DNA of 64,000 bases. Source: Anaerolineae bacterium (lineage in GTDB: Bacteria > Chloroflexota > Anaerolineae > Aggregatilineales > Phototrophicaceae). The notes beneath the pieces were generated by a model. The model was not told the DNA's origin and did no database searches. It was given only the letters and a program-made list of their open reading frames with translations. Below are positions 44,235-52,434 of the stretch, one piece after another. Where the stretch lies: positions 80,323-144,322 of the forward strand of contig JAJEBK010000048.1 in assembly GCA_022823945.1 (NCBI GenBank). The letters are read 5' to 3'. Every line of letters starts with the position of its first letter. The first letter of the stretch is position 1. The position numbers were made by a program, and so were the translations under genes.

Positions 44235-45197
44235 TCATCGGCTACACGCCTGTCTGACCTGCGCGGTGCTGAGTTGAAACCACTCAGTTCCCGCGCCAGT
44301 GTTGGGCAAACGCTGTCCTGCGAATATTGTGTGTAGGTCAGCTTCCAAGGCACGGGCAGTGGCGGTGGGAATAATGCAGACATAATTCAATTCCCTGCCG
44401 ACTGTGCTTTCCAACTGCTTGATACGTTGCGGCAAATTGCCGGTGATGCCGACTTTAGTAGACCCTGCCGCGGCATCATCAATAACATAGACATAGCCTT
44501 GCTTGGGGAGAGTTATTGGCAACCGGTCGAAAATTCGTGCGTTGGCAAGGTTGCGCATGTAGTTGAATGCCGAGCCAAGGCTGGTAGTTACCTTGTTGGC
44601 CTCTTTGCCAATATCATCTCCCACTTGCCCAAGCGTATTGCCAGCATCATCGACGGCGCTGCTGATGCCCTCACGCACGCTGGAGACCCTTTTGCCAATA
44701 TCATCCTTCACGCGGCCAAGTGTATCGCCAGCATCATCGACGGCGCTGCTGACGCCTTCACGCACGCTGGAGACCCTTTTGCCAATATCATCTCCCACTT
44801 GCCCAAGCGTATTACCAAAATCATCAGCAGTATTGCGGGCAAAGCGTCCAATATCATCCCCAGCAGTACTGACAAAACGCCCAATATCATCAGCCGCGCC
44901 AGGAGCAGCGTGGGCGATTCCGTTCGTGGCTGCTGAACCAACCGCGTTTGCCACAGGTGCCGCGGCCTTCAATGCGACAGGGACTACTGCGCCGATAACT
45001 AAGCCATCCCGTACGGCGGGACCCGCCGCGAGAACATTTTCTACAACCATCTCAACGGTAACCTCACCGTGTTCTTGATAATCGCTGACTGTGCTAACTA
45101 CCGTGTCTGCTGCGCCCGAAATTGCTGCGCTTGTCACCGTCGTAATAAATATCGGTTTGAGGATACTTGCTATTGCCACTGCTGCTGGTAAGATCAT
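44235..45197 (-). CDS. GIY-YIG (T5orf172/MUG113) domain protein with N-terminal amphipathic repeats
   Basis: 320 residues. The N-terminal 90 residues are hydrophobic and small-residue-rich (VRDGLVIGAVVPVALKAAAP). Residues about 100-205 consist of repeats built on DDAGDTLGRVKDDIGKRVSS, encoded by 87-bp (29-residue) direct repeats. Residues about 231-318 are a GIY-YIG module of the T5orf172 kind: GYVYVIDD, STKVGITGNLPQRI and ALEADLHTIF, with the catalytic Tyr, Arg and Glu. The architecture suggests a nuclease domain carried on a membrane-associated or coiled rod. Lower GC and its isolated place suggest acquisition. caggag lies seven bases before the ATG. No immunity-like neighbour is obvious. 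Confidence 0.8.
   Translation of the reverse strand: MILPAAVAIASILKPIFITTVTSAAISGAADTVVSTVSDYQEHGEVTVEMVVENVLAAGPAVRDGLVIGAVVPVALKAAAPVANAVGSAATNGIAHAAPGAADDIGRFVSTAGDDIGRFARNTADDFGNTLGQVGDDIGKRVSSVREGVSSAVDDAGDTLGRVKDDIGKRVSSVREGISSAVDDAGNTLGQVGDDIGKEANKVTTSLGSAFNYMRNLANARIFDRLPITLPKQGYVYVIDDAAAGSTKVGITGNLPQRIKQLESTVGRELNYVCIIPTATARALEADLHTIFAGQRLPNTGAGTEWFQLSTAQVRQACSR
44611..44830. repeat. 87-bp tandem direct repeats inside the GIY-YIG gene
   Basis: The block atatcatc...cacgctggagacc starts at 44611, 44698 and 44785. The spacing is exactly 87 bases each time, so the repeats stay in frame (29 residues). The first and third units are most alike. Confidence 0.85.
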
Positions 45198-45269
45198 ATT
45201 ATACTCCTGTAATTTGTGTACTATTCTTACCTCTATACGCAGATATCCCTTTTATGTTTCGCGCAAATC

Positions 45270-46310
45270 CTACACCGCCACGCCCTGCTCAGCCAGCACA
45301 GCGCGGGCATCGTCATGCGGGCTGGCCGGGTCGTTCTTGATTGTGCGCACCAAGCTGTAGATGGCCGCTTCATCGCCATTGCGGGCGCGGGAGAGCGCTT
45401 CTGCCCAGCCCTTTTCTTTGAAGCTCTGGTCGCGCACGACCACTTGGTTATCATATTTCCGCCAATAGTATTGCAGGTCATCGGCGCTCCAATGCGGATA
45501 GATCTCTTCCCAGCTGAGCTTGCTGGGTCCGTGCGGCAGCAGCATGTGCTCGGCGATCTCTTCGCCCACTTTCAAATAGCGGTTGTCCAGCGACAGGCGC
45601 AGGCGGTCTTCGGTGTAGTTGGGCAGCGCCTTGTGAATGGTCAAGGCGGGGAAGAAGAGAGCATCGCCACATTCGTAGTCGGTGGAATGCCAGACGGGGT
45701 CGATCTCGTCGTGTTCGGTTTCATCGACGATCAAGCCGCCCGCCCCCAGCGAAAAGTGATGTTCCAGCACGCGCTGCACGCGATGCGAACGCGGGATGAC
45801 CGCCAGCCCGCCCAGCTCCAGCGGACAATCGCCCACGGGTGCCCAGCAGGTCAAGGTGTTGAAGCTACCCTGGAAGTGCACATAATCCTGATGGGTGGGC
45901 GTGGTGTGCTCGGTGTATTTTGGAAACCAGATGCGCGCCACTTTTTGCGGATGCGGCATGATCTCGCCACCCAGGATCTTGGCAACCGTGCTGGTAACTT
46001 CGTCCCAATGGGCGCTGCGGTGGAAGTTTTCCAGCTTGTAAACCTGAGCATAGCCAGCCGTGTATTCGTTGTCGCCTTCGGTATAGCGCATGTTGATATC
46101 GGCGATGCCATCGGCGGGGTTGGTGCCAGCGATGAGCCAACCGGCTTCTTGAATGGCGCTCATCATTTCATAACGCAGGGCGCGCAGGCGATCGGCTGGC
46201 ATCAAGCCGCGAAAGAACAGGTAGCCTTCGTCAGCGATGCGCCGCTGCAATTCTGGCGGATCGTCCAGCGCATCGTTGGATACGCGCAGTTGTTTGATAT
46301 CTTGCGTCAT
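45270..46310 (-). CDS. Phytanoyl-CoA dioxygenase (PhyH) family protein
   Basis: 346 residues. A non-heme iron, 2-oxoglutarate-dependent oxygenase fold: DEGYLFFRGLMPADRL at the start, the iron-binding HxD in PTHQDYVHFQ near residue 147, and a distal His in ALTIHKALPN. Such enzymes hydroxylate acyl chains, amino acids or other small molecules; bacterial members are very diverse, so the substrate is open. ATG 46310 has ggagcg upstream. It is monocistronic as far as visible. Confidence 0.88.
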   Translation of the reverse strand: MTQDIKQLRVSNDALDDPPELQRRIADEGYLFFRGLMPADRLRALRYEMMSAIQEAGWLIAGTNPADGIADINMRYTEGDNEYTAGYAQVYKLENFHRSAHWDEVTSTVAKILGGEIMPHPQKVARIWFPKYTEHTTPTHQDYVHFQGSFNTLTCWAPVGDCPLELGGLAVIPRSHRVQRVLEHHFSLGAGGLIVDETEHDEIDPVWHSTDYECGDALFFPALTIHKALPNYTEDRLRLSLDNRYLKVGEEIAEHMLLPHGPSKLSWEEIYPHWSADDLQYYWRKYDNQVVVRDQSFKEKGWAEALSRARNGDEAAIYSLVRTIKNDPASPHDDARAVLAEQGVAV

Positions 46311-46343
46311 TTTATCGCTCCATAGATCTGTATGCTGCATAGT

Positions 46344-46380
46344 TTAACACAGAGACGCAAAGACGCAGAGATTCGGAGAA
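46344..46380. repeat. ACAGAG-family short repeat
   Basis: aacacagagacgcaaagacg then cagagattcggag. It lies next to the reverse-oriented GC-rich repeat. Confidence 0.55.
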
Positions 46381-46391
46381 GGCTTGACCAT

Positions 46392-46483
46392 TACAACCCC
46401 ACCCCCGGCCCCTCCCCGACGAGTCAGGGAGGGGAGTCAAGGTATGTGCCTCCCCCTGACCTGTCGGGGGATTGAGGGGGGTT
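46392..46483. repeat. Full-length GC-rich intergenic repeat, inverted orientation
   Basis: caaccccacccccggcccct with ccccgacgagtcagggaggg, then cctccccctgacctgtcggg with ggattgaggggggtt. It is the reverse complement of the 42911 and 48564 copies. Confidence 0.85.
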
Positions 46484-46494
46484 GATTTCCGTCG

Positions 46495-47676
46495 CTATTC
46501 TTGCGCATCCAGCGCCGCTTGTTGCTCGGCGATCATTTCGTCGCTGCATTGCAGGCTCTGCAAAAAGGCGCTGTCTTCTGCCATGCGCTCTGCGTCGCTC
46601 ATTTCTGGCAGCGATGACATCACGCTGGGATGCTGGTAGACCTCGGCCGGGTCGCCATCCGCGTCAATGACAATGTCGGCGCTTTCCAGCATAGCCTGGC
46701 TGATCTCCAGATCTTGCATGGCAGCTGCTCGCAAATTGACGGCGACGACATGGCCTGGCGAGCTGGCGATGCCAGTCTTTGCCAGGTTGATCTGCCCGCG
46801 CATATAGCCGATCGCGATGCGCGCCGCATTGAACCCCTCGCGATACCAGCCTTCAAAACCGGAGCCGATTGTCACGCCTTCGGCAATATCCGTGACCAGG
46901 GATGAATAGACGGGCACGCCGATCGCCGCCTGCATAATCGCGGGGATGCCCACGGCCAGGTCGGTCCGCGGCATGATGCCAATGGCATCCACCCCGGCGC
47001 TCATCAGCTGTTCGGCGGCCAGCGCCACATCGGTTGCGGATGTCGCGGCCGCCACTTCCAGGCTGAGTTCCATGTCGTCGGCGTAGTCTTGCATATAGCC
47101 GGTGTAACGTTTGGCGAAAGGAGAATTGGCGTCGATCAGGAAGCCGATGCTCTGCATGTCGGGGTCTTGCACGAAGGGGACTTGCAAGGCTTTGTCCCAG
47201 TCGAAGTGCATCTCTGTGCCGCCCACATAGTCGGGCTTGATGCAGGCGGACTGCGCAATACCGCTGTCATAGGCCGAGGTTACGATGGCGAAGATCAACG
47301 CTGGCGGGTCTTCCAGGTCGGCCAGCGCCTGGGCAGCCAGCGAGCCCACCTCTGTGGACACGGTCAGCAGGATGTCTGCGCCTTCGTCCAGGGCGTCTTC
47401 GATCATCAGGCTGGCGGTGGAATAGTCGAAGCCGGCATCACGGTAGAGGAGGTTGATGTGCTCGCCGTGCATGTCGCTGCCGCCGTCCAGCGTGGCGCGT
47501 TCGCCTTCGCTGAGGTAGCCATGGGCTTGCAGCGTATCCAGCACACCCTGGTCGGTCAGCTTGTAATAGGGCGCAACGCCATAGCGCAGAAAAGCGATCG
47601 TGGGGACATCGTCATTCGCTAGCGCCAGACTTGATGGAAGCAGCAGTGTTAGCAGAAGCAAAATGGATTTGAGCAT
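46495..47676 (-). CDS. ABC-type substrate-binding protein (ABC_sub_bind-like)
   Basis: 393 residues with a Sec signal peptide (MLKSILLLLTLLLPSSLALA). The mature protein has the two-lobe type I binding fold: MIEDALDEGADILLTVST, PPALIFAIVTSAYDS, IGFLIDANSPFAK and VPVYSSLVTDIAEGVTIGSG resemble the TrpX/ABC_sub_bind family, which binds small ligands such as aromatic amino acids. No permease or ATPase gene is adjacent, so it is an orphan binding protein here. Confidence 0.8.
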   Translation of the reverse strand: MLKSILLLLTLLLPSSLALANDDVPTIAFLRYGVAPYYKLTDQGVLDTLQAHGYLSEGERATLDGGSDMHGEHINLLYRDAGFDYSTASLMIEDALDEGADILLTVSTEVGSLAAQALADLEDPPALIFAIVTSAYDSGIAQSACIKPDYVGGTEMHFDWDKALQVPFVQDPDMQSIGFLIDANSPFAKRYTGYMQDYADDMELSLEVAAATSATDVALAAEQLMSAGVDAIGIMPRTDLAVGIPAIMQAAIGVPVYSSLVTDIAEGVTIGSGFEGWYREGFNAARIAIGYMRGQINLAKTGIASSPGHVVAVNLRAAAMQDLEISQAMLESADIVIDADGDPAEVYQHPSVMSSLPEMSDAERMAEDSAFLQSLQCSDEMIAEQQAALDAQE

Positions 47677-47832
47677 GGGACAACATCTCCTTGCCGTGTG
47701 TGGGTTTGACTATCGCGCAGATGCAATTCGTATCTGCAGGCTTGCAGTGTAGCAGAGAGTCGACTGCGAATCATGACGCGATTGCCAAAGCGCTAGCGCA
47801 GCATACCCTGTCGAATCGCGACAATTTGCGGC

Positions 47833-48549
47833 ATGATGACCGCCTATCCGCCGCAACGAGCAGAGGGAGCAGCCGCCATTAACGCCAAGATACAAATCTC
47901 AATCGATGTGATCGACCTGGACGAAGCGCTGGCGCTGGCGAGGGCATCGGTCGCCGCTGGCGTCGACTGGCTGGAAGTCGGTACGCCGCTGTTGCTGGCT
48001 GAGGGGCTGCATGCTGTGCGCGCCTTCCGCAGCCACTTCCCCGATACGCCTATCGTTGTCGACCTGAAGACCATGGATGGCGCGGGCTTGGAAGCCGAGA
48101 TGATGTTCAAAGCTGGCGGCGACATGGTCGTGGTGATGGGCCAAGCGCACGATGCCAGCATCATCGAGCAGGTCAAAATGGCGCGCCAATATGGCAAGCA
48201 GGTGATGTGCGATGTCATGCTCTGCGCCGACAAACCCGCCCGCGCCCGTCAAGCCCAAGAGTTGGGCGTCGACTATATCATCGTGCACACGGGTTTTGAC
48301 GAGCGCAACATGCTGCCCGGGCTGAGCCCCCTGGCTGACTTGCCTGCTGTGCTGGCGGCGGTCGATATTCCCGTGCAGGCGGTGGGCGGGCTCAGTGTGC
48401 CACAAGCCATCGAGACCCTGCGCATGGGCGCGGAAATTGTGGTCTTTGGCGCGCCTCTGGTCATCAGCGGGCGTGAATTCAAAGCTGCCGACCCCAACTT
48501 CGCCGTCCAACTGCGCGAGATCGTGCAGGAAGTGCGGGCGGCTGGTTGA
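47833..48549 (+). CDS. 3-hexulose-6-phosphate synthase/KGPDC-like (OMP decarboxylase superfamily)
   Basis: 238 residues; the start may be ATG 47833 or 47836. The superfamily signature DxKxxD appears in VVDLKTMDGAG, preceded by GVDWLEVGTPLL and followed by GDMVVVMGQAHD, VMCDVMLC and VQAVGGLSVPQAIE. The closest functional types are hexulose-6-phosphate synthase (formaldehyde plus ribulose 5-phosphate) and 3-keto-L-gulonate-6-phosphate decarboxylase. No hexulose-phosphate isomerase gene is adjacent, so the reaction cannot be fixed. Confidence 0.82.
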   Translation: MMTAYPPQRAEGAAAINAKIQISIDVIDLDEALALARASVAAGVDWLEVGTPLLLAEGLHAVRAFRSHFPDTPIVVDLKTMDGAGLEAEMMFKAGGDMVVVMGQAHDASIIEQVKMARQYGKQVMCDVMLCADKPARARQAQELGVDYIIVHTGFDERNMLPGLSPLADLPAVLAAVDIPVQAVGGLSVPQAIETLRMGAEIVVFGAPLVISGREFKAADPNFAVQLREIVQEVRAAG

Positions 48550-48563
48550 TCGGCGCATCAGCG

Positions 48564-48695
48564 CAACCCCCCTCAGTCCCCCCGAAAGCCGCGCGTAGGG
48601 GCGAGGCCAACCCCCTCGGTCCCCCCGACAGGTCAGGGGGAGGCAAGCATTGGCCACCCTCTCCGTCCTGACGGGGAGGGGCTGGGGGAGGGGTC
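48564..48695. repeat. GC-rich intergenic repeat, one truncated and one full copy in tandem
   Basis: A first half-unit (48564-48590) ends in ccgcgcgtaggggcgaggcc. It is followed by a full copy (ccccctcggtccccccgaca, then ctctccgtcctgacggggag). Confidence 0.8.
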
Positions 48696-48709
48696 GTAGT
48701 GGTTAGCCA

Positions 48710-49522
48710 TCACATATCTGCGTAGTAATCCTTGACCATGTAATGATAATCGCGCGGTGGACGGGTGTGATAATCGTCCAGCGAGGGCCGCTCGGGCAGG
48801 TCAATCGGCTCGGGAATGACATTCTGATAGGGAATCGCGTCCAACATATCGCGCATCACATTCAGCCGCAGCCGCCGTTTGTCGTTGGAATTGATCTGAC
48901 GCCAGCGCGACTCTGGGATGTCGGTATGCTCAATCATGGCATCTTTGGCTTTGGAATAGGCAACCCAACGCCTGCGCCCTTCGAGGTCCAGCTCGCTTAA
49001 TTTCCAGCGGCGCGCCGGATTTTGCGCCCGTTCCTGGAAGCGGCGTTCCTGCTCATCGTAGTCTACGGACAGCCAGTACTTCAGCATGATGATGCCATCG
49101 TTGGCCAGCAGCCGTTCGAAGTTCGGGGCATCGCGCAGGAAGTCCCAGTATTGGCGGTCGCTGCAAAAGCCCATGACCCGTTCGACAGTGGCGCGGTTGT
49201 ACCAACTGCGGTCGAATAGCACGATCTCGCCAGCGGCCGGCAGATGCGTCACATACCGTTGGAAGTACCATTGCGTCTGTTCGCGGTCGGATGGCTTTGC
49301 CAGGGCGACCAGGCGGATGTCGCGCGGTGGCAGCGGCGCCATGATGCGTTTGATGGTGCCGCCCTTGCCAGCCGCATCGCGCCCGTCAAAAGTTACGATT
49401 ACGCGCATACGCTGCGACTTGATCCAGTATTGCCACTTCACCAGTTCAAATTGCAGGCGGGCGAGTTCGCGTTCATAGAATTTCTTGTTTATTCGGCGGC
49501 GTTTCTGCGGGACCTTTGTCAT
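48710..49522 (-). CDS. Polyphosphate kinase 2 (PPK2) family protein
   Basis: 270 residues. Walker A is DGRDAAGKGGTIKRI; the middle block FDRSWYNRATVERVMGFC and the lid SVDYDEQERRFQER are family hallmarks. PPK2 enzymes use inorganic polyphosphate to phosphorylate nucleotides, or the reverse. The single-domain length fits class I, which mostly converts NDP to NTP. ATG 49522 has aaggagcg upstream; the frame continues up without family similarity. It is monocistronic. Confidence 0.93.
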   Translation of the reverse strand: MTKVPQKRRRINKKFYERELARLQFELVKWQYWIKSQRMRVIVTFDGRDAAGKGGTIKRIMAPLPPRDIRLVALAKPSDREQTQWYFQRYVTHLPAAGEIVLFDRSWYNRATVERVMGFCSDRQYWDFLRDAPNFERLLANDGIIMLKYWLSVDYDEQERRFQERAQNPARRWKLSELDLEGRRRWVAYSKAKDAMIEHTDIPESRWRQINSNDKRRLRLNVMRDMLDAIPYQNVIPEPIDLPERPSLDDYHTRPPRDYHYMVKDYYADM

Positions 49523-49655
49523 GTCGCGCTCCTTTCCTTCTCGCCTACCATAGCAGATTCCGAGCTCTTGCGCGAAAAGCATATCAGTCTGCTGATGGAC
49601 GAGCGGCGGCGACAATGACGGTGCAGCTTTGCCCAAGTGTGAAAATTCGCTGGTC

Positions 49656-49740
49656 TGTCGGGGGAATTGAGGGGCTGCCTACCCCTGGCCTGCCGGTGGG
49701 GTATTCGGCGGATGGGCGACCCCGCGAAAGAGCCGCCCAT
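49656..49740. repeat. Divergent GC-rich repeat
   Basis: gtcgggggaattgaggggct, then cctacccctggcctgccggtgggg, then a gggcgaccccgcgaaagagc hairpin-like tail. It fills most of the 232-base spacer between PPK2 and the spondin-domain gene. Confidence 0.6.
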
Positions 49741-49754
49741 GCTCGGATAACCGA

Positions 49755-50654
49755 TTACATATCGTCCATGTCGATGCCGTGATGCGCGACCAAAGCTGAA
49801 GGATCGCCATCTTCCGCCAGGCTCTCCAAACCATGACCATAATCGGGCGCGCCAGTGGTGAAGAGGAAGCCATGCTTCATCATCATCATGTCGTCGCCCA
49901 TGTCGTCGTCGCCCATCATGTCGTCATCGTCCATGTCATCGTCCATCATGTCATCGTCCATGTCGTCGTCCATCATGTCGTCGTCGCCCATGTCGTCCAT
50001 CATCATGTCGTCGTGCATCATCATGTCGTCCATCATCATCATGTCGTCAGACGATTGGACGACCCAGAAAACCGGCGTGATGGGCGAAGGATACATGGAC
50101 ATATCGGAGACATTTTCAATGCGCACGGTGATATCGCCCATGTCGCCGGGGGTCAGCGTGACAGCAACGATGTCAGCGGCAGTGGGATAGCTGTAGTTGT
50201 CGTCGAGGTCGCTGGCGAGGCGCACGATGCCATCGCCGGCGGGACCGCTGTTGGGCGCGGCTTGACGCGGCGCTTGGTACATGCCTTCCCCAATCGGCTC
50301 GTTGCGTTCGCTGCCGAGATCCCAATAGTAGACCTGGTCGGTAACATCGCCGCTGACTGGCTCGCCCATGTCATAGAGGGCGATGCCATATTCATTGGGC
50401 GCGAGGAAACCATCGTTGGATTGGGCGAGCATGGTGGCGAAGGTCAGGGTGTCGCCTTCGTGGGCATGGATGACGAATTCGTAAGCGCCGCCGGGATGCG
50501 CGGGAGCCGGACCATCGCCACCGACTGGCACAGCCGCGACTCCGCCTTCTGAATAGGGCATCGCCATCGACATATCGTCGCCGTCGTGACTATCGGCGAA
50601 TACGCCGCCGCTAACCATCAGCAGCAGGGCAAAGAGGAAGATCAATCTACGCAT
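49755..50654 (-). CDS. Exported spondin-N domain protein with Met/Asp-rich segment
   Basis: 299 residues. A signal peptide (MRRLIFLFALLLMVSGGVFA) leads. Residues about 55-190 match a spondin-N domain as found in bacterial secreted proteins (YEFVIHAHEGDTLTFATMLA, NDGFLAPNEYGIALYDMGEP). Residues about 202-260 are almost only Met, Asp, Gly and His. A short conserved-looking end (GFLFTTGAPDYGHGLESLAE) follows. Met/His/Asp-rich stretches bind copper or silver in other proteins, or can be low-complexity linkers. The ATG at 50654 has aggag eight bases upstream. Confidence 0.85.
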   Translation of the reverse strand: MRRLIFLFALLLMVSGGVFADSHDGDDMSMAMPYSEGGVAAVPVGGDGPAPAHPGGAYEFVIHAHEGDTLTFATMLAQSNDGFLAPNEYGIALYDMGEPVSGDVTDQVYYWDLGSERNEPIGEGMYQAPRQAAPNSGPAGDGIVRLASDLDDNYSYPTAADIVAVTLTPGDMGDITVRIENVSDMSMYPSPITPVFWVVQSSDDMMMMDDMMMHDDMMMDDMGDDDMMDDDMDDDMMDDDMDDDDMMGDDDMGDDMMMMKHGFLFTTGAPDYGHGLESLAEDGDPSALVAHHGIDMDDM

Positions 50655-50808
50655 TTTGAATGCTCCTGTAACTTGGGATTTAAGCAGGCAAACCTGCACT
50701 ATAATCTTACATTCGGACACCTGTCTCATAATTAACAAACTATTACAAATGGAAACCCAGACCATGCCGGGCAGTTGCCGAGCCGGGCATATCCTCTCAT
50801 CGCAAGGC

Positions 50809-51903
50809 TCATGGCTGCCAAAGTGTCGCTTCAATGAAACGCTCGCCATCGCCATCGGGACGCTCATTGATGTAGTAAGCCGCGACCACCGTCCCGTCAT
50901 CGAGTACGACCCCCCGCACATAACCCATATCGGGGTTTGCGCCGCCGCCGCGCAGCACGATCTCGCCGCTCCAGTTGTTTCCGCCATCCTCGCTGATTCG
51001 CGCGCAGATGGCATAGCTGTCGCGGTTGCCATAGAGCAACGCCAGCCGTCCATCAGGCAGCGCCAGCAAACAAGGCGGATTGCCGCTGTGCCCGGGCTTT
51101 TGAAACAGGATCGGCTGACTGATGCAGCGCCAGCTTTTGCCCAGATCATCCGAAGCGAACAGGTCGATAAAACTGCGCATATCCGCGCCGGTGCGACAAC
51201 GCCGCGCGCAAAGCAGACGCCCCTCTGTCAACTGTACGCTGCTCGGCATAATCGCGAAGTCGCCATGCGCATTCAAATCCGCGCCGACTTGAGACAGGCG
51301 CTGAAAACTGCGTCCGCCATCTTCTGTGCGCACGCAGATGATTTTGCCTTCCTGTCCATCGAATTTGTTGGCGGTGAGGAAGAACAAGGCTTCGCGCTTG
51401 CCCAGCGGAATGACATCGCTGCGGGCGGCGATGCCCGTCTCGCCAAAATCGGGCAGGCGATAGGGTCCGTTCCAGCTGCGGCAGCGGTCGGATGAAACAT
51501 AGAAAAAGGAGAAAACGCCCCGCGCCAAGCCGGTGCGCGCCAGCATCAGCGCAGAATCGACTCGCGTGAAGTCCAGCGGCTCATGCGGCACAGTCGCAGT
51601 CCGCGCATCCATGACATCCGCCAGGCGCAGACCCGCCGCCATGTGTTCGTCCGCCGATAAGCCGCGTCCGCCCGGCAATGCGCCCTTGAAAGGCTCGGTC
51701 TGCCAGCTGTGCCCGCCATCGAGGCTGCGCGCCTGCATATTCATGAAGGGCTGATGCTTGTCGCGCGCATGACCCCGCTCGACCGTCTGGTGCGCGCCGA
51801 CCGTGAAGCCGACCACGACCTCTTCGCCCCAGCGCCACATGCCATAATTGGCGGGCCAACCAGCGAATCGACCGGGTGCGCGATAGACGACGGCGGTATT
51901 CAC
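50809..51903 (-). CDS. BNR/Asp-box repeat exo-sialidase-like protein
   Basis: 364 residues from GTG 51903. The start overlaps the DinB stop (GTGA); the open frame further upstream is antisense-like low-quality sequence that shadows DinB. Five Asp boxes are seen: SLDGGHSWQ, SSDRCRSWN, TEDGGRSFQ, SDDLGKSWR and SEDGGNNWS. This is the six-bladed propeller of sialidases and related glycan-acting enzymes. No signal peptide is visible, so a cytoplasmic role on imported oligosaccharides is possible. Coupled to DinB by overlap. Confidence 0.85.
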   Translation of the reverse strand: MNTAVVYRAPGRFAGWPANYGMWRWGEEVVVGFTVGAHQTVERGHARDKHQPFMNMQARSLDGGHSWQTEPFKGALPGGRGLSADEHMAAGLRLADVMDARTATVPHEPLDFTRVDSALMLARTGLARGVFSFFYVSSDRCRSWNGPYRLPDFGETGIAARSDVIPLGKREALFFLTANKFDGQEGKIICVRTEDGGRSFQRLSQVGADLNAHGDFAIMPSSVQLTEGRLLCARRCRTGADMRSFIDLFASDDLGKSWRCISQPILFQKPGHSGNPPCLLALPDGRLALLYGNRDSYAICARISEDGGNNWSGEIVLRGGGANPDMGYVRGVVLDDGTVVAAYYINERPDGDGERFIEATLWQP

Positions 51904-52373
51904 GAGCGCAGGCGGCACATCATCTGGCGGATCTCGCCCAGGTGGTAGGCGCTGTGCGCGATGATGCCCAGCAGGCTGGAAAGCTCGCGCGTGCCCTGCC
52001 ACTCGTCCGCGCCGTCCAGGTGTCCTTTGATGCGCGCATAACTCGCCCGCAGGTCGTCCTGCATGGTTGCCCAGCCCGCCTCGTCCACCGCGCTGACGGT
52101 TTGCCAGATTTCGCCCCAGTTCACCCAGCTGACATCGCGCCCGAACATGCGATCTTCCAGCGCGCGCAGGTAATAGTCGATGTGCGCGACATGGGCGGCG
52201 ATGGTGGCGCAGTCGCCCATAGGCTGCGAGGCAGCGGCGGCGGAGATCTGGGCGAGGCTTTCGAAGAGCGTCTCGCCCTTGTCGAGGTAAGCGCCACGGG
52301 CATGCTCGAATGTTTCGGTGAGCAGGAAGTCGAATCCGCGCGCGACTTCTGCGATGGGGATGGTGTTGGGCAT
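51900..52373 (-). CDS. DinB-family protein
   Basis: A 157-residue four-helix-bundle metalloprotein. Metal-binding histidines are in HVAHIDYYLRAL and HSAYHLGEIRQMM. DinB-like proteins include thiol transferases and proteins of unknown role; the name comes from DNA-damage induction in Bacillus. ATG 52373 was chosen at MPNTIPIAEV. Its stop overlaps the sialidase start. Confidence 0.85.
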   Translation of the reverse strand: MPNTIPIAEVARGFDFLLTETFEHARGAYLDKGETLFESLAQISAAAASQPMGDCATIAAHVAHIDYYLRALEDRMFGRDVSWVNWGEIWQTVSAVDEAGWATMQDDLRASYARIKGHLDGADEWQGTRELSSLLGIIAHSAYHLGEIRQMMCRLRS

Positions 52374-52390
52374 GGGCGGTCTCCTTTTTA

Positions 52391-52434
52391 AGTCCCTCCC
52401 TCATCTTGGGGTAGGGACTTAGGGCGGGGGCTTG
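52391..52434. repeat. GC-rich repeat, second subtype
   Basis: agtccctccctcatcttggg then gtagggacttagggcggggg. The same subtype occurs at 56035-56077. Confidence 0.65.

Noticed and set aside
44600..44830. Regularly spaced repeats that could suggest a CRISPR array
   Set aside because: The repeats are directly adjacent, in frame and translated; there are no unique spacers and no cas genes.
51904..52404. N-terminal extension of the sialidase frame
   Set aside because: The extension is Arg/His-rich shadow of the DinB gene; the GTG at 51903 with GTGA coupling is the better start.
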